From assembly GCF_002865585.1 (NCBI RefSeq), contig NZ_CP025581.1, positions 1,488,001 to 1,552,000 on the forward strand: a stretch of 64,000 nucleotides of DNA. Direction: 5' to 3'. The notes under the pieces were generated by a model, which worked only from the letters and a program-made list of their open reading frames with translations, searched no databases and was not told the origin of the DNA. This document shows, piece after piece, positions 53,962 to 61,900 of the stretch (position 1 is its first letter; every line of letters begins with the position of its first letter). The stretch is from Nocardioides houyundeii (GTDB taxonomy: Bacteria; Actinomycetota; Actinomycetes; Propionibacteriales; Nocardioidaceae). Made by a program: the position numbers and the translations under genes.

Positions 53962-53999
53962 TTGACATAACTATAACCCTCAGGTTCACGGTTAGGGTT
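53962..53999 (+). promoter_or_regulatory. Candidate ftsZ promoter/operator segment
   Basis: The 253-base gap before ftsZ contains a short AT-richer stretch with TTGACA (53962-53967), TATAAC (53972-53977) and an inverted repeat AACCCT/AGGGTT (53975-53980 and 53994-53999, 13-base spacer). The boxes do not give a standard 17-base promoter spacing by eye. It is the only such AT-rich patch near ftsZ and so a good place for its promoter and an operator. Confidence 0.4.
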
Positions 54000-54110
54000 T
54001 CGCGGACCTGAGCAGCAGCACAGATCCGCTCCCCGGACCTCGCGACATCCCCTGACGATCAACCGGAGCCCGGCAACCGGCCGGCCCAGACGCAAGAGAG
54101 GCGTAGAGCC

Positions 54111-55361
54111 GTGGCAGCAGCCCAGAACTACCTGGCGATCATCAAGGTCGTGGGCATCGGTGGTGGTGGCGTGAACGCCGTCAACCGGATGATCGAGGTC
54201 GGACTCAAGGGTGTCGAGTTCATCGCGATCAACACCGACGCCCAGGCGTTGCTCATGAGCGACGCCGACGTCAAGCTCGACATCGGTCGAGAGCTCACCC
54301 GCGGCCTCGGTGCCGGCGCCAACCCCGACGTGGGTGCCAAGGCCGCCGAGGACCACGCGGACGAGATCGAAGAGGTCATCAAGGGCGCCGACATGGTGTT
54401 CGTGACCGCCGGCGAGGGTGGCGGCACCGGCACCGGCGGTGCCCCCGTCGTGGCCCGCATCGCGCGCTCGCTCGGTGCCCTGACCATCGGTGTGGTGACC
54501 CGTCCGTTCGCGTTCGAGGGACGCCGCCGGGCCAACTCCGCCGAGGAGGGCATCGCGCAGCTGCGCGAGGAGGTCGACACCCTCATCGTCATCCCCAACG
54601 ACCGCCTGCTGTCCATCAGCGACCGCAGCGTGTCGATCCTGGACGCGTTCAAGCAGGCCGACCAGGTCCTGCTGCAGGGTGTCTCCGGCATCACCGACCT
54701 GATCACCACCCCCGGCCTGATCAACCTCGACTTCGCCGACGTCAAGTCGGTGATGGCCAACGCCGGCTCGGCCCTGATGGGCATCGGGTCCGCCCGTGGC
54801 GAGGACCGCGCGGTTGCCGCGGCCGAGATGGCGGTCTCCAGCCCCCTCCTCGAGGCCTCCATCGAAGGCGCCCACGGCGTGCTCCTCTCGATCGCCGGAG
54901 GTTCCGACCTCGGCCTGTTCGAGATCAACGAGGCGGCCGCCCTGGTCTCGGAGGCGGCCCACGCCGAGGCCAACATCATCTTCGGCGCCACGATCGACGA
55001 CGCCCTCGGCGACGAGGTGCGGGTCACCGTGATCGCGGCCGGGTTCGACGGCGGCATGCCCAAGCGGCGCGAGAACAGCTCGGGCTTCAACCGTCCCGCG
55101 ACCCAGACGCAGCAGCAGACCCAGCGTCCGCAGGCTCAGCGTCCGGCCACGGACCGTCCTCAGGTCGAGGCCCGCCCGCCGGTGCAGTCACCCGTGCTGG
55201 GCAACCAGCGCGAGGGTGACGCCGGGCGTGGGGGCGATGCCTCCTCCCAGCAGGGGGGACGACCCGCGCAGCAGGCCGCCCCGGCGCCGGAGCGTCCTCG
55301 GGTCCAGCGCAAGGTCGAGTTCGACGACGACGACCTGGACATCCCCGACTTCCTGAAGTGA
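54111..55361 (+). CDS. ftsZ: FtsZ, tubulin-like division GTPase
   Basis: A 416-residue FtsZ that forms the Z-ring. GTP-binding: [36 protein letters not shown] (tubulin signature) and the [29 protein letters not shown] block, with the T7 loop [13 protein letters not shown] that completes the neighbour's catalytic site. The C-terminal linker (about 325-400) is Gln/Pro/Arg-rich, and the tail [15 protein letters not shown] is the conserved peptide that binds SepF and other partners. GTG 54111. The stop overlaps or is next to the pgeF frame. Confidence 0.98.
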   Translation: MAAAQNYLAIIKVVGIGGGGVNAVNRMIEVGLKGVEFIAINTDAQALLMSDADVKLDIGRELTRGLGAGANPDVGAKAAEDHADEIEEVIKGADMVFVTAGEGGGTGTGGAPVVARIARSLGALTIGVVTRPFAFEGRRRANSAEEGIAQLREEVDTLIVIPNDRLLSISDRSVSILDAFKQADQVLLQGVSGITDLITTPGLINLDFADVKSVMANAGSALMGIGSARGEDRAVAAAEMAVSSPLLEASIEGAHGVLLSIAGGSDLGLFEINEAAALVSEAAHAEANIIFGATIDDALGDEVRVTVIAAGFDGGMPKRRENSSGFNRPATQTQQQTQRPQAQRPATDRPQVEARPPVQSPVLGNQREGDAGRGGDASSQQGGRPAQQAAPAPERPRVQRKVEFDDDDLDIPDFLK

Positions 55362-55378
55362 GGACCGGGGAGTCGCGG

Positions 55379-56124
55379 ATGTTCGTCCACACCGAGAGTG
55401 CCGCGGGAGCGGCCGGCGTGCAGGTGGCCTTCACCGACGCCACGGTCGACGTCGCGGAGCCCGCGCCGGGTCTCACCGGTACGGGCGGGCCGGGCTCGCT
55501 CCACCCCACGCTGTTGGCCCTGGGTCGCCAGTGCGGCGCCGAGGTGGTGCGGATGCGACAGGTGCACGGCTCGACGGTGCACGTGGTGGGCCCCGCCGTA
55601 ACAGGCGCCGTGGCAGGGGCCGCCGCGGAGTCCGGGCCGGAGGGCGTGCCCGAGGCGGACGCCCTGGTGACCCGTCAGGCCGGTGTCGCCCTGATGGCCC
55701 GGGCGGCGGACTGCGTCCCGGTGCTCCTGGCCGATCCCGAGGTCGGCGTCATCGGCGCCGTCCATGCCGGGCGCAAGGGCGTGGTCGAGGGCGTGGTGAC
55801 CGCCGCGGTCGAGCAGGTGCGGGCGCTGGGCGGTCAGGCCCTGCACGCCTGGGTGGGACCCCACGTGTGTGGTCGCTGCTACGAGGTGCCCGCGCCGATG
55901 CGTGACGCGGTCGCCGCTGTGGTGCCCGAGACCTGGTCCGAGACCTCGTGGGGCACCCCCGCCCTGGACCTGGGGCCGGCGTGCTGGCTCAGCTCGAGCG
56001 CAGCGGCGTGCGCAGCCACACCTCGCTCGGACTCTGCTCGCTCGAGGACCCGCGGCTGTGGTCCTTCCGGCGCGACGGCGAGGCGGCGGGACGCATGGGC
56101 GCGCTGATCTGGATGCGGCCGTGA
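55379..56124 (+). CDS. pgeF: PgeF/YfiH-family (LACC1) peptidoglycan-editing factor, interrupted by a frameshift
   Basis: Two frames give about 248 residues of the multicopper-oxidase-like YfiH (PgeF) family. First frame: MFVHTESAAGAAGVQVAFTDATVDV, VRMRQVHGSTVHVV, ARAADCVPVLLADPEVGVIGAVHAGRKGVVEGVV, HAWVGPHVCGRCYEV and WGTPALDLGPA. Zinc ligands are His in RQVHG, Cys in AADC and His in VHAG. The second frame, after about 55980, continues AQLERSGVRSHTSLGLCSLEDPRLWSFRRDG. One missing G there would explain it, though not in a long run. ATG 55379 is used (GTG 55358 possible). The end overlaps yggS by four bases. Confidence 0.85.
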
Positions 56125-56816
56125 GCAGGCGAGAGGTGCTGGCGGCCAACCTGGAGACCGTCACCCGCCGCATCGACGACGCGCGGCGTGCTGCTGGGCG
56201 GACCGACGAGGTGACGCTGGTGGTGGTGACCAAGTTCTTCCCCGCCTCTGACGTGCGCCTTCTCGCCGAGCTCGGCGTCGCCCACGTGGGGGAGAACCGG
56301 CACCAGGAGGCCGCGGACAAGGCCGCACAGTGCGCCGAGCTGGACCTGACCTGGCACTTCATCGGTGGACTGCAGAGCAACAAGGCCGCCGCCGTCGCCG
56401 GCTATGCCGACGTGGTCGAGTCGGTGGACCGCCGCAAGCTGGTGGCCCCGCTGGGCCGGGGGGCACTCGCCCGTGGGCAGGACGTGGACGTGCTGCTCCA
56501 GGTCAGCCTGGACCCGCCGGGGGCCACCTCCCGGTCCGGGGCGGCTCCCGAGGACCTGGACCGGCTGGCCGACGAGGTCGCCGGCACCCCGGGGCTGAGG
56601 TTGCGCGGACTGATGGCAGTCGCCCCGCTGGGGGAGGAGCCGGACAGCGCGTTCACCCGGCTGGCCGAGGTCCGCGCGGGGTTCCTGGCGACGCACCCCA
56701 CTGCGGGTGTGCTCTCCGCAGGCATGAGCGGGGACCTGGAGTCAGCGGTGGGGCACGGTGCGACACACGTGCGCATCGGGTCAGCGGTCCTCGGTCCGAG
56801 GCCTGTGATCAAGTAA
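56121..56816 (+). CDS. yggS: YggS-family pyridoxal phosphate homeostasis protein
   Basis: A 231-residue fold-type III PLP-binding protein. [18 protein letters not shown] opens it; [39 protein letters not shown] contains the PLP Lys; [26 protein letters not shown] and [41 protein letters not shown] are family blocks. YggS proteins keep PLP pools in balance. GTG 56121 overlaps the pgeF stop. It is conserved between ftsZ and sepF in actinobacteria. Confidence 0.94.
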   Translation: MSRREVLAANLETVTRRIDDARRAAGRTDEVTLVVVTKFFPASDVRLLAELGVAHVGENRHQEAADKAAQCAELDLTWHFIGGLQSNKAAAVAGYADVVESVDRRKLVAPLGRGALARGQDVDVLLQVSLDPPGATSRSGAAPEDLDRLADEVAGTPGLRLRGLMAVAPLGEEPDSAFTRLAEVRAGFLATHPTAGVLSAGMSGDLESAVGHGATHVRIGSAVLGPRPVIK

Positions 56817-56874
56817 TGTCGAAATTCACGACGGCACTCACTGTGAGTGCCACGACGTACCGGAGGAAACTGTC

Positions 56875-57375
56875 ATGAGCGGCGCGATGCGCAGGATCGG
56901 CGAGTACCTCGGCCTGCTCGAGGACACCGGTCGGTACGACGACTACAAGGCGGAGGAAGTCTCCGCCGAGACCGAGACCACCACCCACGGCCGGGTCGAG
57001 GACCGACCGGGTCGGGAGCGCCGACCCGCCCCGGTCGCCGATCTCTCCGAGCGCCGGCGGCCCACGCCGGTCCCCGTCGCACAGACAGTGAGCGAGTTGA
57101 GTCGAATCACCACTCTGCACCCCCGCACCTACAACGAGGCGCGCACCGTCGGCGAGCAGTTCCGGGAGGGCATCCCGGTGATCATGAACCTCTCCGAGAT
57201 GGACGACTCCGACGCGAAGCGGCTCGTGGACTTCGCCGCAGGCCTGGTGTTCGCCACGCGCGGCACCATCGAGCGGGTGACCAACAAGGTCTTCCTGCTG
57301 TGCCCGCCCAACGTCACGGTGGCTGCCGAGGAGAAGGAGCGCCTCGTCGAAGGCGGTTTCTTCAACCAGAGCTGA
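56875..57375 (+). CDS. sepF: SepF, FtsZ membrane anchor
   Basis: A 166-residue protein. The N-terminal [17 protein letters not shown] is the amphipathic membrane helix. A Glu/Arg/Pro linker follows to about 75. The C-terminal SepF domain has [70 protein letters not shown]. SepF binds the FtsZ tail and links it to the membrane; actinobacteria without FtsA depend on it, and no ftsA is present here. ATG 56875 follows GGAGGAAA. Confidence 0.96.
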   Translation: MSGAMRRIGEYLGLLEDTGRYDDYKAEEVSAETETTTHGRVEDRPGRERRPAPVADLSERRRPTPVPVAQTVSELSRITTLHPRTYNEARTVGEQFREGIPVIMNLSEMDDSDAKRLVDFAAGLVFATRGTIERVTNKVFLLCPPNVTVAAEEKERLVEGGFFNQS

Positions 57376-57381
57376 GTCCTC

Positions 57382-57675
57382 ATGATCGTGGTGGGCAACA
57401 TCCTTTACGGGCTGATCTGGCTCTTCCTGGCTCTCATGTTCGTGCGATTCATCATCGACTGGGTCCAGGTGTTCGCGCGACAGTGGAGCCCCACCGGCCC
57501 CCTGCTCGTGGTGCTCGAGGGCGTCTACACGGCCACGGACCCGCCCATCAAGGCAGTGCGCAGGTTCGTGCCGCCTATCCGGCTGGGCTCGCTCGCCCTG
57601 GACCTGAGCTTCATGATCGTCTTCCTCGTCGCGTGGCTCCTGCTGCGCGTCGTGGGCATCGTGTTCTTCGGGTGA
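57382..57675 (+). CDS. YggT-family membrane protein
   Basis: A 97-residue protein with two membrane helices: GNILYGLIWLFLALMFVRFI and SLALDLSFMIVFLVAWLLLRVVGIVFFG. Between them, DWVQVFARQWSPTGPLLVVLEGVYTATDPPIKAVRRFVPPIRLG is the YggT signature. Position between sepF and wag31 is conserved (Rv2146c in M. tuberculosis). The function is not known; an envelope or osmotic role is proposed for relatives. ATG 57382, seven bases after the sepF stop. Confidence 0.9.
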   Translation: MIVVGNILYGLIWLFLALMFVRFIIDWVQVFARQWSPTGPLLVVLEGVYTATDPPIKAVRRFVPPIRLGSLALDLSFMIVFLVAWLLLRVVGIVFFG

Positions 57676-57742
57676 TCAGACGCCGATCCTCCGGACCGGG
57701 CGACCCGGATCCCCGCCGCGAACCCACCAGCCTCACGGGTCC

Positions 57743-57773
57743 CTGACCACGGAGCATCCGGGGGCGCTATTGT
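57743..57773 (+). promoter_or_regulatory. Tentative wag31 promoter
   Basis: CTGACC at 57743-57748 and TATTGT at 57768-57773, 19 bases apart, precede the wag31 start by about 50 bases in a 149-base gap. The spacing is long and the -35 weak, so this is only a candidate. Confidence 0.25.
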
Positions 57774-57824
57774 TCCCACAGTTCACAACCACAAGTTTTG
57801 CCGACGAAGAGATTGGGTGAGGTC

Positions 57825-58574
57825 ATGCCGCTGACGCCTGAGGACGTGAGCAACAAGCGCTTTACTCCTGTCCGTCTCCGTGAGGGATACGACATGGGGG
57901 AGGTCGACCAGTTCCTGGACGAGGTCGAGGCCGAGCTTGCCCGGTTGACCAAGGAGAACGACGACCTGCGGGCGAAGCTGTCCTCGGCGCAGACCGCTGG
58001 GGCCAGTGCCCCGACGCCGGCACCGTTCACGGCCCCCGTGGTCAAGGAGCCCGAGCCGGTCAAGCCGGAGCCCGTCGTGGCAGCGACCCCTGCGCCCGCA
58101 CCGGTGGTGGAGACCATCAAGGTCGAGACCGTGCCGGACGCCTCCAACGCTGCGGCTCGGCTGCTGGAGATCGCCACTCGCAACGCCGACGAGCTCGTCG
58201 ACGGCGCGAAGAACGAGGCGGACAAGATCGTCGGCGAGGCCCGCACCAAGGCCGAGCGGCTCGAGGCCGAGTCGAAGTCGAAGGCGGACCGCGTCGAGGC
58301 CGACGCCCGCCAGCGCGCCCAGATGCTCGACTCCGAGACCGCCGAGCGACGTCAGCAGATGTTCGGTGACCTGGAGAAGGAGCGCGACAAGCTGAACGGA
58401 GAGGTCGAGACGCTGCGTTCGTTCGAGCGCGAGTACCGCTCCCGCCTCAAGACCTACTTCACCCAGCAGCTGGAGTCCCTGGAGGGAACAGCAAGCCTGG
58501 AGAACCCGGCACCCGGCGAGAACTCGCCCGCCCCCAAGCGGTTGCGTTCGATCCTGGGTGACGACGAGGGCTGA
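57825..58574 (+). CDS. wag31: Wag31/DivIVA, polar growth scaffold
   Basis: A 249-residue coiled-coil protein that marks cell poles and guides tip growth. The N-terminal DivIVA domain is MPLTPEDVSNKRFTPVRLREGYDMGEVDQFLDEVEAEL, which binds curved membrane, followed by a short coiled coil. A Pro/Ala/Val-rich linker spans about 65-110, and the C-terminal coiled coil runs to about 225. M. tuberculosis Wag31 is phosphorylated by PknA on Thr73 in its linker; Thr residues are present in this linker but position equivalence is unclear. ATG 57825. A strong terminator follows. Confidence 0.96.
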   Translation: MPLTPEDVSNKRFTPVRLREGYDMGEVDQFLDEVEAELARLTKENDDLRAKLSSAQTAGASAPTPAPFTAPVVKEPEPVKPEPVVAATPAPAPVVETIKVETVPDASNAAARLLEIATRNADELVDGAKNEADKIVGEARTKAERLEAESKSKADRVEADARQRAQMLDSETAERRQQMFGDLEKERDKLNGEVETLRSFEREYRSRLKTYFTQQLESLEGTASLENPAPGENSPAPKRLRSILGDDEG

Positions 58575-58593
58575 CGCCCCCCTTCGTTCGGCA

Positions 58594-58629
58594 CACGACG
58601 GCCGGTCCCCTCGGGGGCCGGCCGTCGTG
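58594..58629 (+). terminator. Intrinsic terminator closing the dcw cluster
   Basis: A 16-17-bp stem, CACGACGGCCGG-U-CCCC with its complement at 58613-58629 (one U-G wobble), capped by a CUCG tetraloop, starting 20 bases after the wag31 stop. It has no T-run, as is usual in this type of genome. Its length and perfection make it the clearest terminator in the window. Confidence 0.85.
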
Positions 58630-58749
58630 CTGTCGGCAGAGATACATCGCGCGCCGACGGAGGTTGAGTCCGGGTGTACGACGGGCTAGCCTCCGGTGGC
58701 GAGCATGTGGCGCCCGCCACAGCTTTGTTGTCCTAGGGGGCGGATCGCC

Positions 58750-59484
58750 ATGGTGCGCAGTGCTCGAAAGACTCCCGGAGACTCCGCCGCTGCGGCGGCC
58801 GAGAAGGCGCGTGGCCGCAGGGGCGTGAGCCTGGAGGACGCCGAGGCATCCACGCCGCGGGTTCCCACGCAGGCCCCGACGCCACCCGGGCAACAGGCGG
58901 CCAACGGCTCTGTCGCGAGGAAGGCGGGCTCGGCGAAGAAGGCGGCGCCGGCTCGCAACGGGGTCAAGAAAGCGGCGCCGGCTCGCAACGGGGTCAAGAA
59001 GGCGGCGCCGGCTCGCAACGGGGTCAGCGCGGCGAAGCGGGCCACCGCAGGACGCAAGGCCGACCCCACCACGTCGTCGGCTGCCTCCCTGGTCGTCAAG
59101 GACGGGGAGCAGCCCTGGACCCAGGCCGAGCTGGACGAGGTGCTGGCCGACCTGCACGAGCACCGCGACCGGCTCGTGGGGATCATGGAGGAGCAGGAGC
59201 GCGACCTGTCCCTGCTCATGCGCGACCCCGGGGACGGCGCCGGGAACGACCAGGCGGACGTCGGGGCCACCAACTTCGAGCGGGACCACGAGCTGACCCT
59301 GATGAGCGGCGAGCGCGGGATGCTCGAGCAGATCGACCGGGCCCTCTCCCGCATCGGCGACGGCACCTACGGGGTGTGCGAGTCCTGCGCACAGCCGATC
59401 GGCAAGATGAGGGTCATGGCATTCCCGCGTGCGACACTGTGCCTGTCATGCAAGCAACAGGCTGAGAAAAGAGGCGCTCGCTGA
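58750..59484 (+). CDS. DksA/TraR-type zinc-finger regulator with Lys/Ala-rich repeats
   Basis: A 244-residue protein. Residues 1-120 are Lys-, Ala- and Pro-rich and hold three copies of KKAAPARNGV. A helical part follows (WTQAELDEVLADLHEHRDRLVGIMEEQERDLSLLM), then FERDHELTLMSGERGMLEQIDRALSRIGDGTYGVCESCAQPI, ending with the four-Cys zinc finger (CESC and CLSC). This is the TraR/DksA family layout, which binds RNA polymerase in the secondary channel. The basic repeat part could bind nucleic acid. ATG 58750 is used. Confidence 0.85.
   Translation: MVRSARKTPGDSAAAAAEKARGRRGVSLEDAEASTPRVPTQAPTPPGQQAANGSVARKAGSAKKAAPARNGVKKAAPARNGVKKAAPARNGVSAAKRATAGRKADPTTSSAASLVVKDGEQPWTQAELDEVLADLHEHRDRLVGIMEEQERDLSLLMRDPGDGAGNDQADVGATNFERDHELTLMSGERGMLEQIDRALSRIGDGTYGVCESCAQPIGKMRVMAFPRATLCLSCKQQAEKRGAR
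58936..59025 (+). repeat. Three 30-bp tandem repeats inside the DksA/TraR-like gene
   Basis: Three 30-base copies at 58936-58965, 58966-58995 and 58996-59025, identical except for one G/A change in the second, encode KKAAPARNGV each. Near-identity at the DNA level suggests recent duplication or slippage. Confidence 0.95.
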
Positions 59485-59532
59485 GCGTGTATCTCGGGGC
59501 CACCCAGATCGTCTCGGGGGCATGATGCGGGT

Positions 59533-59799
59533 GTGACCCAGAGTGCTCCCGCTGCAGCAGACTCGGACCAGCCTCGGTTCGTGCCATGGGAGTACGGCGT
59601 CGGCGCGGTGCGCTTGTCCGGCGATAGTTACCCGGGGCAGCGCATCCCGAGGCACCGACCACGCCGGCCACGGCTTGGCTGTGCCGGGACCACCCGCGAG
59701 CAAGGTGCCAACATCCGTGGTCGCAGGTCTATCGCAGGTCTTCCTAGCGTGACCGTCATCGGACACACCGCCCGACACCGAACCACGAAGGAGAACTGA
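59533..59799 (+). CDS. Uncertain small hypothetical protein at the island start
   Basis: An 88-codon frame from GTG 59533, MTQSAPAAADSDQPRFVPWEYG, then an Arg/Pro-rich stretch that reads like translation of a non-coding frame. It ends in an acceptable ribosome-binding region (AAGGAGAAC) for the next frame. I recognise no domain. It may be a small gene remnant or chance. Confidence 0.2.
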   Translation: MTQSAPAAADSDQPRFVPWEYGVGAVRLSGDSYPGQRIPRHRPRRPRLGCAGTTREQGANIRGRRSIAGLPSVTVIGHTARHRTTKEN

Positions 59800-59800
59800 C

Positions 59801-59985
59801 GTGGCCGCGAGCGAGAGCTAGACCGAGGCTAGGGACGCCGTCTTCGAGGCCATCATCGCCGTGGCGAAGCAATCCATCCGGTTCAGTGGAACCACCCAGT
59901 CCGAGATGATCCGTGACGCTGCGATCGCCGTGCGGTCGTAGGCGGCCAGCAGCCTGGCGGGATCTACGTCGACGTCCCCAAGTAG
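59801..59985 (+). pseudogene. Broken small gene with an in-frame TAG and a frameshift
   Basis: GTG 59801 lies behind AAGGAGAAC, a good ribosome-binding site, but TAG occurs after six codons (59819-59821). The frame continues as TEARDAVFEAIIAVAKQSIRFSGTTQSEMIRDAAIAVRS with protein-like helices to TAG 59939-59941. A +1 shift then gives GGQQPGGIYVDVPK and a stop at 59983-59985, which is a convincing C-terminus. A protein of about 60 residues has therefore been inactivated, or the sequence has two errors. Function unknown. Confidence 0.5.
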
Positions 59986-59992
59986 ATCGGGA

Positions 59993-60184
59993 TCAGCCAG
60001 CGACGCGAACCGGAGGCGGATCGATCAGCCAACTGGTGATCCAGATGTGCTCTCCGGAGCACAGGTAGTCGGCGGTCGCCAAGCAGTGTCGGAGTCGCAC
60101 GTTCGTGCTCGTCGGCGGCCTGCCACAGCTCGGGCACGCGGGGGCGCCCTGAGCGGCGAGCCGCGTGGTCGTTACGTTGGTCAT
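59993..60184 (-). CDS. Small zinc-ribbon protein of unknown function
   Basis: A 63-residue protein from ATG 60184: MTNVTTTRLAAQGAPACPSCGRPPTSTNVRLRHCLATADYLCSGEHIWITSWLIDPPP. CPSCG and a later HC/LC pair suggest a zinc ribbon (C-X2-C with C-X11-C). Such small cysteine proteins are common in phages and integrative elements. It converges with the broken gene and lies in the island. No partner is identified. Confidence 0.55.
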   Translation of the reverse strand: MTNVTTTRLAAQGAPACPSCGRPPTSTNVRLRHCLATADYLCSGEHIWITSWLIDPPPVRVAG

Positions 60185-60302
60185 GAGTCGGTCGTTTCCC
60201 TTCGGTCGGCAAGGCCCCTCCGGACCTTCACCTCCGGCAGGGGGCCGACTTGTGTCGTTTCCCAGGGACAGCACAGCAGACGGTCCCGACTCGGACTACT
60301 CC

Positions 60303-60328
60303 GTTATCCACAGAGGCCTGTGGATAAC
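60303..60328. promoter_or_regulatory. Inverted pair of perfect DnaA boxes
   Basis: GTTATCCACAG (60303-60313) and CTGTGGATAAC (60318-60328) form a perfect 11-bp inverted repeat around AGGC. Each arm contains the exact consensus 9-mer TTATCCACA. In chromosomes such pairs occur at oriC and at DnaA-regulated sites, and in plasmids at replication origins. No dnaA, dnaN or rep gene is nearby, so a titration site, an element origin or a chance remnant are all open. Confidence 0.8.
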
Positions 60329-60672
60329 TGTCCGCTCGGCGCCCATGGCCGTCTCCTGAACGAACGTTGAGCCCGCTGACCTGGCGTACGCGCGCACAAG
60401 TGGAGGTACTGCCTGCGCCGATGCGCCTCGTCGACGGCATACAGCACGATGTGTTGAGTGCGCTGAGGCCCGGCAACCCTCTGCCCGAACTTGGTTTCGG
60501 CGTAGATCTCCACCGGTCCCGGTCCAGGGTGCAGGTCATTTTGCGGCGTTCGGCGCTCCTCTGGTCGCGCCGCTGCCTCCGCCGGCCACGTACTTGCCCC
60601 GGGGCGCCCGTGACCGGAAATCCCCTCACCCCTGTCGGAGGTGTCGAGTACGTTCCCGATCACCCGGCACAC
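60304..60672 (-). CDS. Uncertain hypothetical protein overlapping the DnaA palindrome
   Basis: A 122-codon minus-strand frame. The C-terminal part, IYAETKFGQRVAGPQRTQHIVLYAVDEAHRRRQYLHLC, reads like real protein with mostly GC third positions. The first 50 residues are less convincing. The stop lies within the DnaA box palindrome. It would be divergent from the plus-strand operon at 60703. I give it low weight. Confidence 0.3.
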   Translation of the reverse strand: MCRVIGNVLDTSDRGEGISGHGRPGASTWPAEAAARPEERRTPQNDLHPGPGPVEIYAETKFGQRVAGPQRTQHIVLYAVDEAHRRRQYLHLCARTPGQRAQRSFRRRPWAPSGQLSTGLCG

Positions 60673-60702
60673 CGCCCGGACCTAGGGAGAGAGGACCACG
60701 CC

Positions 60703-60867
60703 ATGACCCCCGAGGAATGCCGCGACTGCGGCGCACTGGTGAACCCACACAACTCGAACCGACACCGCGCCTGGCACGACCATCAGACACGACAGACCCG
60801 AAAGATCCTCCACGACGGTCAGGCACTGCAGGACCGCATCGACGACCTCGAGCGGCGGTCTCAGTGA
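60703..60867 (+). CDS. Small C2H2-like phage-type protein
   Basis: A 54-residue protein, MTPEECRDCGALVNPHNSNRHRAWHDHQTRQTRKILHDG, with CRDCG and HRAWH in a C2H2-like spacing, then a short helix DRIDDLERRSQ. Small C-X2-C...H-X3-H proteins are frequent in actinophages and integrative elements. ATG 60703 has GAGAGAGGA upstream. First gene of the three-gene island operon. Confidence 0.6.
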   Translation: MTPEECRDCGALVNPHNSNRHRAWHDHQTRQTRKILHDGQALQDRIDDLERRSQ

Positions 60868-61298
60868 TGCGCGACCTCTGGACCACCCGCGACCTCCCCG
60901 TCCTCCGCGAGTACGTCGAGCTCGACGCGACCGGTGACGACCTTTTTAACGCGACAGACGATATTGCCGCGAAGCTCGGACTCGACAGCGATGAGCTCGA
61001 CAACTCCATCCACAAGCTCACCACTGCCGGGTACATCACCAGCGCCGCCACCTTCGGCGGCGCGTACGTCACCGACGTCACCGAGCGAGGCCTCCGCACG
61101 GTAGGCGCCTGGCCTGACACCGAGAGCGGCGTGGACCGCCTGATCGCAGCACTCGAGGCGCTCGTCGCATCCGCACCAGACGAGCCCACGCGGACGAAGC
61201 GACGTGCGACCCTCGAGCAGGTCAGCGGCTTGGGCCGCGACACCCTGGCCGCCGTCGTGGCCACCGTCATCACCGGTCAACTCCCGGGCAGCCAGTGA
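60867..61298 (+). CDS. Winged-helix-like island protein of unknown function
   Basis: A 143-residue protein from ATG 60867, overlapping the previous stop by one base. MRDLWTTRDLPVLREYVELDATGDDLFNATDDIAAKLGLDSDELDNSIHKLTTAGYI looks like a winged helix, followed by VTDVTERGLRTVGAWP and a helical tail. This pattern of DNA-binding-like helix plus ERGLRxVGAWP is one I link to hypothetical proteins of actinobacterial elements. Regulation of the operon is possible, though unproven. The stop overlaps the next start (GTGA). Confidence 0.6.
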   Translation: MRDLWTTRDLPVLREYVELDATGDDLFNATDDIAAKLGLDSDELDNSIHKLTTAGYITSAATFGGAYVTDVTERGLRTVGAWPDTESGVDRLIAALEALVASAPDEPTRTKRRATLEQVSGLGRDTLAAVVATVITGQLPGSQ

Positions 61299-61900
61299 TC
61301 GCCGGAGACGCCGCCGCGTGGGTGGCCATCTTCGTCACCCTCGGCATCGCCGTCGTGGGATGGACGCACTCGAACCGTGCCTCTCGCGACGCCGCCAAGG
61401 CCGCAGTGGCCGCCGAGCGCAGCGCCACTGCAGCCGAACAGAGCGGGAACGCCGCTGACCGCACAGCCGACGCGCTTGAGAAGATGGGCGAGCAGTGGGG
61501 CGACTGGATGTCCCGGGCCGAGAAGCGGGACCAGCGGCAGTGGTCCAGGCCCTCCTCTGGGCATGACTTGCCGTGGCCGTCGCCCGAGGACGGTGGCCCG
61601 TGGAACGGCCCGATGCCTGTTGCTGCGCCGAGCGAGCCGGCCGTGCACTGGACAGTCGACCGCCTCAAGGGCCGCCTGCACATGCTCAGAAACCTGGGCC
61701 GGGCTACCGCGTACGACGTTACCTTGACCTCGGAGAATGCTGTGCGGTTCGACAGCCCAGAACCGCAGAGCATCGCGATGGGTGAGGCCGTCGAGTTCCG
61801 TGCGATCGGGTCCATGCAGACCGGGACACCCGAGCTCACGGTCAGGTGGCGAGAGACACCAGACGGCGCGTGGCGCGAGTGGAAGCGCCCGCTGCCCTGA
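61295..61900 (+). CDS. Single-pass membrane island protein with coiled coil
   Basis: A 201-residue protein from GTG 61295. An N-terminal membrane helix (AAWVAIFVTLGIAVVGW) is followed by a coiled coil (SRDAAKAAVAAERSATAAEQSGNAADRTADALEKMGEQW) and a beta-rich C-terminal half with VHWTVDRLKGRLHMLRNLGRATAYDVTLTSENAVRF. Its structure suits a membrane-tethered effector or anchor. It is coupled to the previous gene. No family recognised. Confidence 0.6.
   Translation: MIAGDAAAWVAIFVTLGIAVVGWTHSNRASRDAAKAAVAAERSATAAEQSGNAADRTADALEKMGEQWGDWMSRAEKRDQRQWSRPSSGHDLPWPSPEDGGPWNGPMPVAAPSEPAVHWTVDRLKGRLHMLRNLGRATAYDVTLTSENAVRFDSPEPQSIAMGEAVEFRAIGSMQTGTPELTVRWRETPDGAWREWKRPLP

Noticed and set aside
57696-57708. 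Short hairpin CCGGG-CGA-CCCGG after the yggT-like gene
   Set aside because: Only five base pairs in a very GC-rich region and no supporting context; not a convincing terminator.
60358-60369. GAACGAACGTTG, a LexA-like site in the island
   Set aside because: It differs from the GAAC-N4-GTTC core and lacks the flanking T and A; too weak beside the perfect site at 27362.
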